Source: a virus
Reading direction: 5' to 3' (one strand)
Virus record (IMG/VR): IMGVR_UViG_3300025668_000024
Coordinates: 1-36,384 of that record
DNA length: 36,384 nucleotides
Shown: positions 8,755 through 20,300 of the stretch, in pieces
Layout: each line of letters begins with the position of its first letter
Numbering within the stretch: the stretch's first letter is position 1
Notes under the pieces: generated by a model
The model's database searches: none
Told to the model about the DNA's origin: nothing
What the model saw: only the letters and a program-made list of their open reading frames with translations
Made by a program: the position numbers and the translations under genes

Positions 8755-11700
8755 TCAACCTTTTAATTGGTCGACTTCTTCTTTAAGTTCTTTAATTGCT
8801 TCAATCAGAAGGCCAACTACGTTACCATACGCAACACTCTTGATTCCGTCTTCTGGGTTTGTTGAAACAACTTCAGGTAATACTCTTTCCATTTCTTGTG
8901 CAATAACACCAGTATTACGTTTGCCTGGATGTGCTTTCATATCAAAGTAAACACCTCTTAACTTATTCACTTTAAGAAGTGCATCGTTAATAGTTTCGAT
9001 GTTCTCTTTAAGATTTTCGTCTGAGTTAGCTTCGATATTACCAGTTGCAGTAAAAGATCCGTCTGCCGTATTCATTGTGAATATGGAAGCATTAGTAGAA
9101 GTATTTCTAATTCTAAATGCACTCATAACAGCTGTGTTAACATCCACAACTAAGCTTGAAGAAGAACCGTTGTAACCAAGCTCAGCTGTTGGTACACCTG
9201 CTGATCCACCGAATCCTAAGAAAACATCCGTTGGGAAGAATAGGTTAGAAGTAAATCCTTCAACCGATCCATTAAATGTTGCTGTACCTTCAACTACTAA
9301 GTTACCTTCAGTTTGAATATTTTCTACTGTAAGCTCGTCAACATCTGACGTATAGAAGAAGTTGGATTCACTACCAGGGTTAGGACCAGTTGTTGCTCTA
9401 AGTGGCTGGGTAGTAGACCCACCTTCAACCATTGTGATGAACAATGCAGTATCTTGTACACTGGTTTCGTGAACGTTTTGGATGTTGTTAACAGCACCTT
9501 CTGGACCAAAGCCCTGCGCACCTTGCGTACCTTGGAAACCACGTTCACCTTGAACACCTTGAGCAGCCTGAGTACCTTGGATACCCTGTGTACCTTGACC
9601 AGGGAAACCTTGAATACCAAGATCACCTTGTACACCTTGGCCACCTTGAATACCCTGCGAACCGACACCTGGAGGTCCTTGGAAACCAAAATCACCTTGT
9701 GTACCTTGGTGGCCTTGAGCACCTACGTTACCTAATCCACCTTCAGTACCTTGGTTACCTTGGAAGCCTTGGAAACCCTGAACACCTTGAGTACCACCAA
9801 CACCAGATTCACCGATAATACCTTGAGTACCTTGTACACCGTCGTTACCTTGGATACCATCAGCACCAATACCGCCAGCACCTTGGAAACCTTGAACACC
9901 TTGGTTACCATCACCGCCGATACCTTGGAAACCTTGAACACCTGGATCACCATCAATACCTTGTACACCCTGTACACCTGCATCGCCTGCGCCTGGAATA
10001 CCTTGTACACCTTGGAAACCGGGGTCGCCTATAGTACCTTGGAAGCCCTGTAGACCTTGAATACCTTGGTTACCAGCACCTGGAGGACCTGGATCACCTT
10101 GTAAACCTTGCATACCTTGGATTGCATCACCTTGGATACCTTGGAAACCCTGAATACCAGTAGCACCGATACCAGCAATACCTTGAGCACCACTTTCACC
10201 CTGAATACCTTGTGCACCTTCGCCTAATAAACCTTGGATACCTTGTACACCCTGTCCGCCTTCGTTACCATCAACACCACCAACACCTTGGAAGCCTTGA
10301 ATACCTTGGAAGCCTTGGAAACCCTGTGTACCGTCTCCACCAATAAATCCTGGTGTACCTTGGAAACCTTGGGTACCCTGCATGCCCTGTGGACCTTGAG
10401 TACCTTGGCCACCACCGCCACCTTGTAAACCGCCTGGTCCTTGGAAACCTTCAAAGCCTTGTACACCTTGAGGACCATCTGGACCAATATCACCAGTTCT
10501 AGCAAACGTAATAATAATATCTTCATCGTTTGCAAAGTTTGTAAGTGACTGAGTAATATTAGCACACTGTACTCTAAACCAACCAGCTTCATCTACTAAT
10601 CCTGAAATTGTAAAGATTGCAAAATCATTTGGATCTGTCTTTTCAGAAACTTTAAAGTGACCTTTAATTGGGCTTGTTGAATCATCAATTGTTTGTAAGA
10701 AAGCAGCTAAGTTATTGAAACCATCATCGCGGTCATCAATAGCCATTTCTGTAGCTGATGCAAGAGCTGCGTTATTGAATCTGATATAACCAACACCTGG
10801 ATCAGCCGTGGTTGTTGTAGTTGTGCTATAAGTATAGTCAAAGGTTACACCGCCGAATCCACCGGTTGAACCTTGGAAACCAGGACCACCTTGTAAACCG
10901 TCAGTACCTTGAGCACCCTGCGGACCGATAGGACCTGGGAAACCCTGCGTACCTTGGAAACCTAAGTCGCCTTGTACACCTTGGATACCTTGAGAACCGG
11001 CACCGTCAGAACCTTGAATACCCAAGTCACCTTGAATACCCAATGTACCTTGCATACCTTGTAAACCTTGGATACCAGAATCACCAGTTCTAGCAAATGT
11101 AACTATAACATCAACGTTACTTGTAAGATATGTCGCATCCATATTTGTTGAACTTGAAATCCAAGTAACATTCAAATTAAAGTATGCACCTGGCTCAGCG
11201 GATCCTGTAAGTGCATATAATGCAAATTCTGTTGGATCGGCGATTGAAATAAGTTTGATATATGCTTTTGTAGCACTTGAAGAATCATCAATTGTTCTTA
11301 AGAATGCTTCAATATCATTACCATTAGCATCTACTTCGTTGATACGAAGAACAGTTGCAGCACTAATATCAGCGTTATTAAATTTAAGAACACCAGCTGC
11401 AGGCCCTGTAGGTGTTGCATCAGGTGTATAATCATATTCAAATGATGCTCCACCGAACGCACCAGCTACACCTTGTGCACCTTGGTTGCCTTGGACTCCT
11501 TGAATACCCTGCACACCTTGGTCGCCTTGGATACCTTGGAAACCAATATCACCTTGGATACCAGTTGTACCTTGCATACCCTGTGTACCAGTTAGACCGG
11601 CCGGAATAAAGTTAATAACAGTTTTTGGTCCGTGGTCTGTAACAACCGTGTTCCAATCATTTGCAGTTACACTTGACGATTCAACGTAGTTAATATCAAA

Positions 11701-13962
11701 CCAACCCCAAGAATTACCTGAAGCATCCCAAGTAAAATCTGTAAATTCATATACTACAAAGTGGTGACCTGGAGGTCCATTGTCGTCATGCTGACTTTCA
11801 ATAAAGATTTGACCTTTAATTGAAGATGGATTACCTTGCAAGTAATTAAAAATACCATCAATATCTTCTGCAAAGTTATCGAGAGGTAAGTCATCAATAG
11901 TCAGTGTTGTAGCTGTTGTAATATTACCACTGTTGATTTTCCATTTGCTTGCACCTGGATTAGACTGAGCAGTTAAGTCAGCATCAAAGTTCCATTCAAA
12001 TGTTAATCCACCATGGTTACCACCATGTCCTTGTAAACCTTGGAAACCTGTATCACCTTGAATACCAGTAGTTCCTTGAATACCCTGAACACCAACGTCA
12101 CCCTGAACACCTTGGAAGCCTTGCGTGCCTTGGAAACCTTGAACACCTTGATCCCCTTGAATACCTTGGTTACCTAATAAACCTTGGATACCAGTTGTAC
12201 CCTGCATACCTTGAACGCCCTGCATACCTCTTTGGCCTGAAGGAATAAAGTCAACAATTGCTGTGACACCATAAGTTGGTACAGCGCCTGAAGTCCAGCT
12301 TGTTCCAGGAGAAGCATCTGTTCCACCAAGTGTAGAGCTTGCTACCCATGAAACATCAAAGTGTCCCCAGTCAGCGCCTGTACCAGTAGGTGACCATGTC
12401 CAATTACTGAAGTTATAAATGACAAATTCATATTCGTCAGTGCCATTATTTTTTGGCGTTCTGATAAAAATTTGACCTTTTGGATTACTTGTAAGTGTAT
12501 CTAAGTAATTAAATAGTCCATCAACTCTTCGGCCAGTGTTGGTTAAATCGTCAATGTAAAGCTTTGATGCTTGTGTAACGTCTGCATCGTTAAGTAACCA
12601 TTGATTAAGACCTGGGAACCCTTCGGTAGTAGAACTATTATAATCAAAGTTAAATGTTAGACCGCCACTGAAACCTAGTTCACCTTGTAAACCTAAGCTA
12701 CCTTGAACACCTTGTACGCCTTGATCCCCTTGTACTCCCTGTACACCTTGGTCTCCTTGAAGACCTTGCACACCCTGTACGCCTTGAGTTCCCTGTGGAC
12801 CTTGTATACCTTGGAAACCTCTATCACCAGCAATACTAAATGCTACAATACAAGGAAGAGAAATATATGTACCTGGATTACCTGGATTTTCTGCAACAAA
12901 ATCTTCTTTTAAAGCAGTACCTGATACATAAGAGGCATCCATATCCCAATAGTTGCCATCATCAGTAAGTTCTGTAATATTGAAGATAATATATTTAGAA
13001 GGATTATCTCGTAATGTAACTTTCATCACAGCTTTATTAGTAGACGATGATGCGTCAATTGCAGTAAAATATGCAGTTAAGTCAATATTGAATGTGTCTG
13101 AATCTGAAATCCAAATTTTGCTTACACCAGTTAAGTTACCAGTATCAGCTGCAGGAGAGTCGAAATACATAAACCCGCCAGTTGCGGGTGATGGCTCAGC
13201 AAATTGATGTGATACGTTATATTGAACAATCATGCCAGCGTCATCGCCAGGCATACCTTGAATACCTACATCACCTTGGATACCCGTAGTACCCTGAATA
13301 GATTGTGGACCTTGTGTACCTTGGTTACCCAAGTCACCTTGTAATCCTTGAAAACCTTGAACGCCTTGAGTACCTTGTGGGCCCTGCGTACCTTGGTTAC
13401 CTTGAATACCTTGTAAACCCTGTAAACCAGTATCGCCTTGAATACCCTGAGTACCTTGGAAACCACGGAAACCACGACTACCTTGAATACCTTCTTCACC
13501 AATGGTACCTTGAAATCCTTGCAGACCTTGTACACCTTGGAAACCTTGTACACCACGGAAGGATCCGAAGTTTACCCAAGTTGCGCCGTCATAAATCCAA
13601 AGCTCATCATCAGTATTATCAATAACACCGTCACCAGTATTTGCACCAGGAAAGGCAGTATTAAGAGTAAGTTGTTCGTCGTTTGGTGGATCTACGTTAA
13701 CATCAGGTACCGACCCGATAATTGTAAAACCAGGTCCATAAGTACCTTGTACACCTTGGTTACCAGCATCTCCTTGGATACCAGTTGTACCTTGTGTTCC
13801 CGCCCCAATTGCATTCCAAGCTGTTCCGTCGGAAACATAGACCAGATTATCCGTACCAAAGGCAAGGGCACCTTTGTACGGAGCTGGATCTAATTGAATA
13901 GGTACTGGTTGCGGAGTACCCTGCCCAATTATTCGGCTTCCACTAAGTGATCTAAATGGCAT
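8755..13962 (-). CDS. Collagen-like fibre protein with five inserted domains and an S74 C-terminus
   Basis: 1735 residues. About 700 residues are G-x-y triplets, mostly GxQ (GIQGVQGFQG), in blocks at about 53-78, 136-243, 381-433, 578-651, 790-838, 961-1037 and 1158-1488. Five folded domains interrupt them: 244-380, 434-577, 652-789, 839-960 and 1038-1157. The second and third resemble each other (IDDL...FNYL...KGQIFI), as do the fourth and fifth (FNNA...IDDS...VTFARTGD). A neck leads to an S74 intramolecular chaperone domain with SDENLK at 1647-1652; the Ser and Lys five residues apart match the known self-cleavage dyad, so an 88-residue tail should be released. GVIAQEMERVLPEVV and the final GLLIEAIKELKEEVDQLKG helix fit the family. 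The start has GGAGG ten bases upstream and overlaps the preceding stop (TAATG). It is probably a long, hinged trimeric fibre. Bacterial-type collagen forms triple helices without hydroxyproline. Confidence 0.9.
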   Translation of the reverse strand: MPFRSLSGSRIIGQGTPQPVPIQLDPAPYKGALAFGTDNLVYVSDGTAWNAIGAGTQGTTGIQGDAGNQGVQGTYGPGFTIIGSVPDVNVDPPNDEQLTLNTAFPGANTGDGVIDNTDDELWIYDGATWVNFGSFRGVQGFQGVQGLQGFQGTIGEEGIQGSRGFRGFQGTQGIQGDTGLQGLQGIQGNQGTQGPQGTQGVQGFQGLQGDLGNQGTQGPQSIQGTTGIQGDVGIQGMPGDDAGMIVQYNVSHQFAEPSPATGGFMYFDSPAADTGNLTGVSKIWISDSDTFNIDLTAYFTAIDASSSTNKAVMKVTLRDNPSKYIIFNITELTDDGNYWDMDASYVSGTALKEDFVAENPGNPGTYISLPCIVAFSIAGDRGFQGIQGPQGTQGVQGVQGLQGDQGVQGVQGDQGVQGVQGSLGLQGELGFSGGLTFNFDYNSSTTEGFPGLNQWLLNDADVTQASKLYIDDLTNTGRRVDGLFNYLDTLTSNPKGQIFIRTPKNNGTDEYEFVIYNFSNWTWSPTGTGADWGHFDVSWVASSTLGGTDASPGTSWTSGAVPTYGVTAIVDFIPSGQRGMQGVQGMQGTTGIQGLLGNQGIQGDQGVQGFQGTQGFQGVQGDVGVQGIQGTTGIQGDTGFQGLQGHGGNHGGLTFEWNFDADLTAQSNPGASKWKINSGNITTATTLTIDDLPLDNFAEDIDGIFNYLQGNPSSIKGQIFIESQHDDNGPPGHHFVVYEFTDFTWDASGNSWGWFDINYVESSSVTANDWNTVVTDHGPKTVINFIPAGLTGTQGMQGTTGIQGDIGFQGIQGDQGVQGIQGVQGNQGAQGVAGAFGGASFEYDYTPDATPTGPAAGVLKFNNADISAATVLRINEVDANGNDIEAFLRTIDDSSSATKAYIKLISIADPTEFALYALTGSAEPGAYFNLNVTWISSSTNMDATYLTSNVDVIVTFARTGDSGIQGLQGMQGTLGIQGDLGIQGSDGAGSQGIQGVQGDLGFQGTQGFPGPIGPQGAQGTDGLQGGPGFQGSTGGFGGVTFDYTYSTTTTTTADPGVGYIRFNNAALASATEMAIDDRDDGFNNLAAFLQTIDDSTSPIKGHFKVSEKTDPNDFAIFTISGLVDEAGWFRVQCANITQSLTNFANDEDIIITFARTGDIGPDGPQGVQGFEGFQGPGGLQGGGGGQGTQGPQGMQGTQGFQGTPGFIGGDGTQGFQGFQGIQGFQGVGGVDGNEGGQGVQGIQGLLGEGAQGIQGESGAQGIAGIGATGIQGFQGIQGDAIQGMQGLQGDPGPPGAGNQGIQGLQGFQGTIGDPGFQGVQGIPGAGDAGVQGVQGIDGDPGVQGFQGIGGDGNQGVQGFQGAGGIGADGIQGNDGVQGTQGIIGESGVGGTQGVQGFQGFQGNQGTEGGLGNVGAQGHQGTQGDFGFQGPPGVGSQGIQGGQGVQGDLGIQGFPGQGTQGIQGTQAAQGVQGERGFQGTQGAQGFGPEGAVNNIQNVHETSVQDTALFITMVEGGSTTQPLRATTGPNPGSESNFFYTSDVDELTVENIQTEGNLVVEGTATFNGSVEGFTSNLFFPTDVFLGFGGSAGVPTAELGYNGSSSSLVVDVNTAVMSAFRIRNTSTNASIFTMNTADGSFTATGNIEANSDENLKENIETINDALLKVNKLRGVYFDMKAHPGKRNTGVIAQEMERVLPEVVSTNPEDGIKSVAYGNVVGLLIEAIKELKEEVDQLKG
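9499..10491 (-). repeat. Longest collagen-like triplet block
   Basis: Codes residues 1158-1488 of the collagen-like fibre: about 110 G-x-y triplets with frequent Gln and few prolines. The matching DNA is a nine-base periodicity around CCTTGnAnACC on the plus strand, which could allow slippage or in-frame length change. A few breaks in phase (for example TQAAQG near 1464) interrupt the triplets. Confidence 0.9.
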
Positions 13963-14384
13963 TATACGTCATCCTCCTCAGACTGACCGAGTGTAAACGA
14001 CAATGTCGCATCAACCGCTAAGTTTGTGTCTGTTTTTAATTCTAATAAATCACCAGATTTAAAGAACTGACCGTTAAGCGGTAGTGGGACTGTATCATAT
14101 GCTGGAATCTGCATGTTTCTTACAATCCAAAAAGTATCATTTAAATCATATCTATATGTTCTAACATCAACCGCAACAGTATTTGCGGTAAAGTTACAGA
14201 GCATTAACGGTGAAATAACTTCGCCAACGCCTGGTTCTACTGTTGTTGAACCACCAAACACTAGTTCTGGAACTTCGTAGTTTGGAACTTCAATCATTGT
14301 TTGCCAATTAGTAGATAAGGTAAAGGATTTGGCGACCGGTTTTGCGTCGGGCGCCTGAGTTGTATTAATCGTTGTAATAGCCAT
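13962..14384 (-). CDS. Small structural partner of the giant protein, 140 residues
   Basis: I do not recognise a named family. The sequence is beta-rich: an N-terminal AITTINTTQAPDAKPVAKSF, then strands around WQTMIEVPNYEVPELVFGG, ISPLMLCNFTANTVAVDVRT and LPLNGQFFKSGDLLELKT, with an acidic end (GQSEEDDV). One beta-sandwich domain is the simplest reading. It overlaps the stop of the 3709-residue gene by one base (TAATG) and its own stop overlaps the start of the collagen-like fibre by one base, so all three should be translated as a coupled set. Small beta-sandwich proteins in such positions often cap, join or attach fibres; that role is inferred from position only. There is no signal peptide or membrane segment. 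Confidence 0.8.
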   Translation of the reverse strand: MAITTINTTQAPDAKPVAKSFTLSTNWQTMIEVPNYEVPELVFGGSTTVEPGVGEVISPLMLCNFTANTVAVDVRTYRYDLNDTFWIVRNMQIPAYDTVPLPLNGQFFKSGDLLELKTDTNLAVDATLSFTLGQSEEDDV

Positions 14385-17300
14385 TATAGTGATGCCCTTG
14401 AGTTAGATGCACGTCTTGCAAGTTTACGAACTGATGAGGTAAATGGTCGGCCTTCGATTCGACCTGTTCTACCATTAATTCTTAGACCTCTTGCAAAGTA
14501 CTGGTTGTTTAATTCGTCAGATCCTGACCATCTGATTCTACCACCATTTTCCGAAAGTACGGAAGCAGTAGCACCAATCGCTGCACCAATGTTTCTAAAG
14601 TTGAGTGGTAACGCGTTTCTGTTAACACCAGCAGAAGCACCGTTGAACTGGTGAGCAATGGATTCAACAAGAGATCCAAATGCCAAGAAGTTCGGCCTAA
14701 TTACTGAGTCTATAAGTACGTTATCAATCAATTCGGTTACCATATTTCTGTGTTCTTGATCCGGTGCGATATTGTTATTTATATAGTCTCTCATCTTTTC
14801 CCAGGCAGAATAGAAGGAATATAACAAGTCGGTGTTATTATTTCCTGCGCTTGCCCATGTAACACCTGTCCAATACCAGATCTCACCAACGTAACGGTTT
14901 GCATTATTATTAACTGGAATAATGTATGCTTCCCAACGCTTGACGCCTGTTAATGCATCTCTTGCTGCTGCATCTACCACAGTTCCTTTAAAGCGTAGTT
15001 TTCTCCAGTCAGCAAATGTTTCTGGTGGATTAAACACTGGGAATACATGCTCAGCATTAATGTTAAACAATGCTGCGGCAAATGATCTTGTTGCCTTATC
15101 AGCACCAGCACCAACTTCATTATACAATCCAGAGACAGCAACCGCAGGGTTAACATATCTGAAATCGTTTTGTATAATTTTAAGTAGGTTACCAGCATCA
15201 CGGTAAGTTTTTGGTAAGTCAATAAATTTATATTCAGAAGTAATAAATCTTTGTACTTCTTTTTGCAGTCTTGTTCTATTGTTAGATAGAATATCTTTCG
15301 CAAATTTGAATGTCTTGTCTGTTTCCCACGCAAAGTTAGGTTCAATTGTTGGACCAAGAGCTTTTGGTGTGTTATAGAATAGAGCGTTATAAAGAATCAT
15401 TCCTAAGTCATCAGCCTGTTTTGCTTGTACATCTGTACCAAGCTCTGAGCGGATTCTTTGACCTGGATATTCTCCAACTACTACATCTTTTACGATACGA
15501 CCAAGTTGACGATAAGCTTGAGCTGTAGCAACTCTTGTATCTTCTGGAACTCTTAGCTCATTATTCCAATAGTAGAAATCTGCATTCCATCTTGTAGCAA
15601 GGTTACCGCCATAGTTAAGATCCCAAGACATAGCATCCAGGATATAACCAGCATCTCTACGACATTTTGCTTTAGAGTAATCAATAATTGTAAATGTATC
15701 TTTCAAGAACTGAGTAACGTCGTCAGCCAATTCATCAAGATTATCATTGATTTGTTTCGCAGCCCATACCTTACTATTGTCAACCCAAGAAGTGTTAGGC
15801 TCAACAACTGATGGCATACCGTCCATGCTATCTCTTCTAATTGTATCTTCAACAATTCTTACTAAGTCTGCAGCTTCTTCACCTTCAACAGCTGTTGCTG
15901 CGTCGTGTGTTGTTATATCCTGTACAACCGATGTATGACTCATAAGCGCTGTATTTGCCGCAGCTCTTTGTGCAACCAATGATACTAGGGAAGCCATCTC
16001 ACCGAAGAATGTAGCAGTTTGTTGTCTTTGATCTGCTGGTAAGATTGAAGTAGCATTTACAAAGTAAAGTTCTGCAGTTCTGAGGGATGCCCAGTTAGTT
16101 GTGTAGTTCATATCGTGTGATAGTGCGTCAACCATAGTGCCAACATCTCTGCGACATTTCTCTTTGGCGTAGCTGATACCATTATAAGTTTCGTAGATAT
16201 AAGTTTGCAACTCATCTGCGACCATTGTGGTATTATCATCAATGATGTTTTTAGCAGCTAACATATCAGCTTCGATCCATGCAATATGTGGATCTCTTCT
16301 GGATGGTAATTTGCTTGCATCATTATCATCAGCGATATTTGCTACCATCATACCAAGTTCCATTGCTTCGTTTGCAATTTCTCTTCTGGCTGCGATGGAT
16401 GGCATTTCTTGTTTAACGTGGTTTCCTGTCACATGAGTGATAGCATTTTTAGAAGCTCTGACGAATGTATGAGCTCCACCACCTTTACCATAAGGAACTT
16501 TACCAACCTGCATTGTGATGGTTGTTGCATCTTTTGCAGTGATTAACATTGGAGCGTTAAAGTATGGATCACCTGCTTCTGGCGATGGATGTTCAGCAAC
16601 ATTACCATCTAAAGAACATGTAAACACAATGCTCTCAGGTGCAATAATTACGTGATCCCCAACATTTAAGTTATGGTTTGCGCCAAGTGTTGCAGTAAAG
16701 ATTCCGGTATCTGGATCGTATGTAGCTGTAGATGGAGTCCATTGACGGCCAAGTTTACGAGGTACCATTTCATTACGTGTTACCCAACGTACAACTTTTG
16801 ACATATGAGTAAATGCTTCTTTTGTTGCTCTACGCTGATCCATTGGTAATAAGTTAATAGCATTTTTAAAGTAAAGTTCAGCATTTCCATGAGTAGCAGT
16901 GTTACCACCGTATTGAATATCATGGCTGATACCATCAACAATATAACCAACATCTCTTCGGCAACGTTCTTCACTATACTCTAGGAAGTGGAAGTTGTCT
17001 GCAAGGTATTGAACAACCGCTGCTCCAAGTGGTGCTTTACGATCTCTAATAATCGTAACCGCTGCAGCTTCGTTGTAGTTCTGAGCTGCGCCTGCAGTTG
17101 TTTGAGCTTCTTGGATTTGAGGAAGATTAATTAAGGAATCCTCAGCAATAATATCTCTTACAATAAGGATAAGGTTTTCAACATCAGCACCTGTTTGGCC
17201 GACCACGTTACCAAAGTTTGTGTCTGCGGTGAGTACGTTACCAGTTGTTGGAGTAATTGACTGTTTCAATACTGCCTTTTCAGCGATATCAGCAATGTGT

Positions 17301-20300
17301 GCAAATGCCGCTGCTGTTGGAGCTCTCTGCTCTGCAGGTAAACCAACATTCACTCCATTTTCGAAGTAAAGTTTTGCAAAGTCTCTCATCGCAACATTAG
17401 AACCATGTCTAATATCGAACGATGCCGCATCAATCATGAATCCAACATCTCTTTCACATTTAGCTTGGTTGTATACTAATCCTACGAACCCAGCTGCATT
17501 GTTAGCAATCTGTAAGTTAATCCATGCTGTAGCTTCTTTTTGTAAGAATGCTCTGTTAGCTTGTAAGCCAGTTGTTGCGTTAGCATTAGTATTACCGATA
17601 TTACCTGTTCCAAAGCTAGAGTATGTCAACCCAGTTGTTCCATCAGTCATAATACCGATAATGTTAGTAAACGCTTGAGTTGCTGCTGTAAGAGGTGTAC
17701 CAGTTAATCTTGGTAAAATATCATCTCTTACATATTCAATAGCTGAAATAGTTTCTGCTAATTGCTCTTCGATTACTTTATCAGCACCAACTGTACCTAC
17801 ACGGTAAGCTCTACCATAATACTTGGAAGGATAATCAGATCCAGTTTCAACATCTCTTGCAACAGCGTCAATAATAAATCCAACGTCTCTTGCGCATTTG
17901 TCTTCATCATATGAATAGTTGTTGTCGCGTACAAAACGTACAACTTCTTCTTGGATAAACGCTCTGTTCCATTGTAATGTTTTACGAGCAAATGTTCTTG
18001 CTGGATCCATAAGAGGTGCATTAGCTGCATCAGCTGTTGGTAATCCTAAGATTCTTGTTTCTGGTTTCTGTGTAATATCAAGTGAACCTGTGTAATCTGG
18101 GATTACAAGACGATCGTCAACAATATCAGAAATTACATTTGTAAGTCTCTTAGCTTCAGTACCAGTAGCAGCATCAGCAGCAAATCCTGAAACATCTTGG
18201 TATTCAAGGTTACCAGTGATTTCACTAATTGCATTAGATAATGCGCTTACGAATGTATGAGCACCTGTGTATGCTCCAGCATTACCAACCCACATTGTGA
18301 TGGTTGTTCCAGTGATACCAATAATTGGGCATGCTCTGTTATAGAATCTGTGATGTGCTTCCGGTGATGCGTGGTTTTGTACACCACTTCCATTGTCACA
18401 GCTGAATGTAATACCCTGTGGTTTAAACCAAACATGGTCACCAATCTGTAATGTGTGGGAACCAATTGTGGCTTCCATCATGCCGTTTACTGGGTTGTAT
18501 ACCGCTCCAGTTGGAGTAAACTGCGAACCAAAGATTGGCTCATTAACAGTATTTGTAACAACTTTTTCCATTACATCAGCAAGGTGTTCCCAAGCTAATC
18601 TAGTTGGTTCTCTCTGATACTGAGGAAGTACGTTGATTGCACCTTCAAAGTAGTAACGAGCATTATAGATTGTTGCACTATCGCCGCCGTATTCCAAGTC
18701 TTCTGATACAGAGTCAACAATATAGCCAACATCTCTTGGGCATTTAGCAATGTTATATGCTAAGCCATTATATGTGTCTGTAATATAGTCAATGATTTCA
18801 GTTTGGTACTTAGGCTTTTGACCTAGGATTTTTTCAGACTGTGCTTTAATTGTTGCATTGTAATTAGATGGAAGCGCATATACTGGTTCCATTACCGCAG
18901 CAACTGTACCATCATTTTCTCTAATGGTTTCAGCGATTGTTGTGAATAGGTCTTTTACCTTAGTTGCAATTGTTACATCTAGGGATCTTCTTACACCACC
19001 AACTAAGGAGCTTACAAATGTGTGAACCTTATCAACACCAGCTTTTCCAACTTGCATTGTAACAGTTGTTTCTGTTACTGAGTCAATTCTAACTGGTTTG
19101 TTAAAGATTGGATCAGTTGGGCGTGGGTGTGAGATATTAATTGGTGTAGGATCAGATGGTGATGTTGGGCAAGAGAAGGTAATTGCATTTTCGTCAAAGA
19201 TAACATAGTCACCTTTTTCAAATAGATGTCTGTTACCTAATGTCATTGTCATAACACCAGTCAAGTGATTGTATGCAACGTTTGAAGGTGTATATGATTC
19301 TGCCATATTAGCTGATCTTACACACTGAGCTGTTGCTGATACAAAGGTATGAGGATCTGTATTAGTTCCAGCTGCTCCAGCATTAAGAAGGATTGTTGTG
19401 GAAGTTACAGATGAAATCGTAAATGGTTTACGTAAGTATGAATCATTTGCATTTGGATGTGAATCAACACCACCACCACCAAAGCCACAGCTAAAGGTAA
19501 TACCTTCTGGGTCAATAGTAATTTTATCACCAGCTGCATATGTGTGGGAACCAATTGTGATTTCCATTTCACCAGTTACTGGATCATATGTTGCATCAGT
19601 CGGAGTGTATGATTCATTAGCACTATCAACTAATTGTACCGCAGTGTTAGATGAAAGAGCTGTGAACTCTTCGCCACGTACAATTTTACCAGCCAATTCT
19701 GATACAAAGTCATATGAACCTGATGTTGGAACAATTTCGTTATCAGTTAATACTGGTAATGCATTTTCGAAGTAAAGTCTTGTATTGTTGACTGTTGCCG
19801 CGTTTCCGCCATGCTGTACATCCCAACCAACAGTATCAAGGAAGATGCCTAAGTCTCTCTTACAAGCTTCGACGTTATAAGTAAATCCAGGATGGTTTGC
19901 TGACATCCATGCGATTACTTCTTCTTGGATAAACTGTTTGTTAATTTGTAATGATTGGCGAGCTTTGAATGCATCGTCAGAGATTGCAACTGTACCAAAA
20001 TCAACATCGTCAGCTGAAGCATTTCCGTTTTGCATAATGTCAATGATTTCATCGAAGGATGCATTTGAGCGAGAAATTGCTGTTGCGTCTGTTAAGACTT
20101 CAGTTGCCATTTTACCTTTGAGCCATGTAATAGCACCAACAGTTTCTGTAAGCTGTTCATTAATTACTTTATCAGCTCCAACAGTACCGATACGGTAACC
20201 CATACCTGTGTAAACTGCATTTAAGTTAGAACCGGTTGCCACATCTCTTGCAACTGCATTGAGAATATAACCAGTGTCTCTTGAGCACTTATCTTTGTCA

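Noticed and set aside
9499-10491. CRISPR-like regular repeats
   Set aside because: The nine-base periodicity is in coding phase and gives G-x-y triplets; there are no unique spacers of constant length.
9324-10592. Several open frames on both strands rich in K-V-x-K-V or T-L-x-T-L
   Set aside because: They are other-frame readings of the nine-base collagen codon pattern (GGT, CAA and hydrophobic codons).
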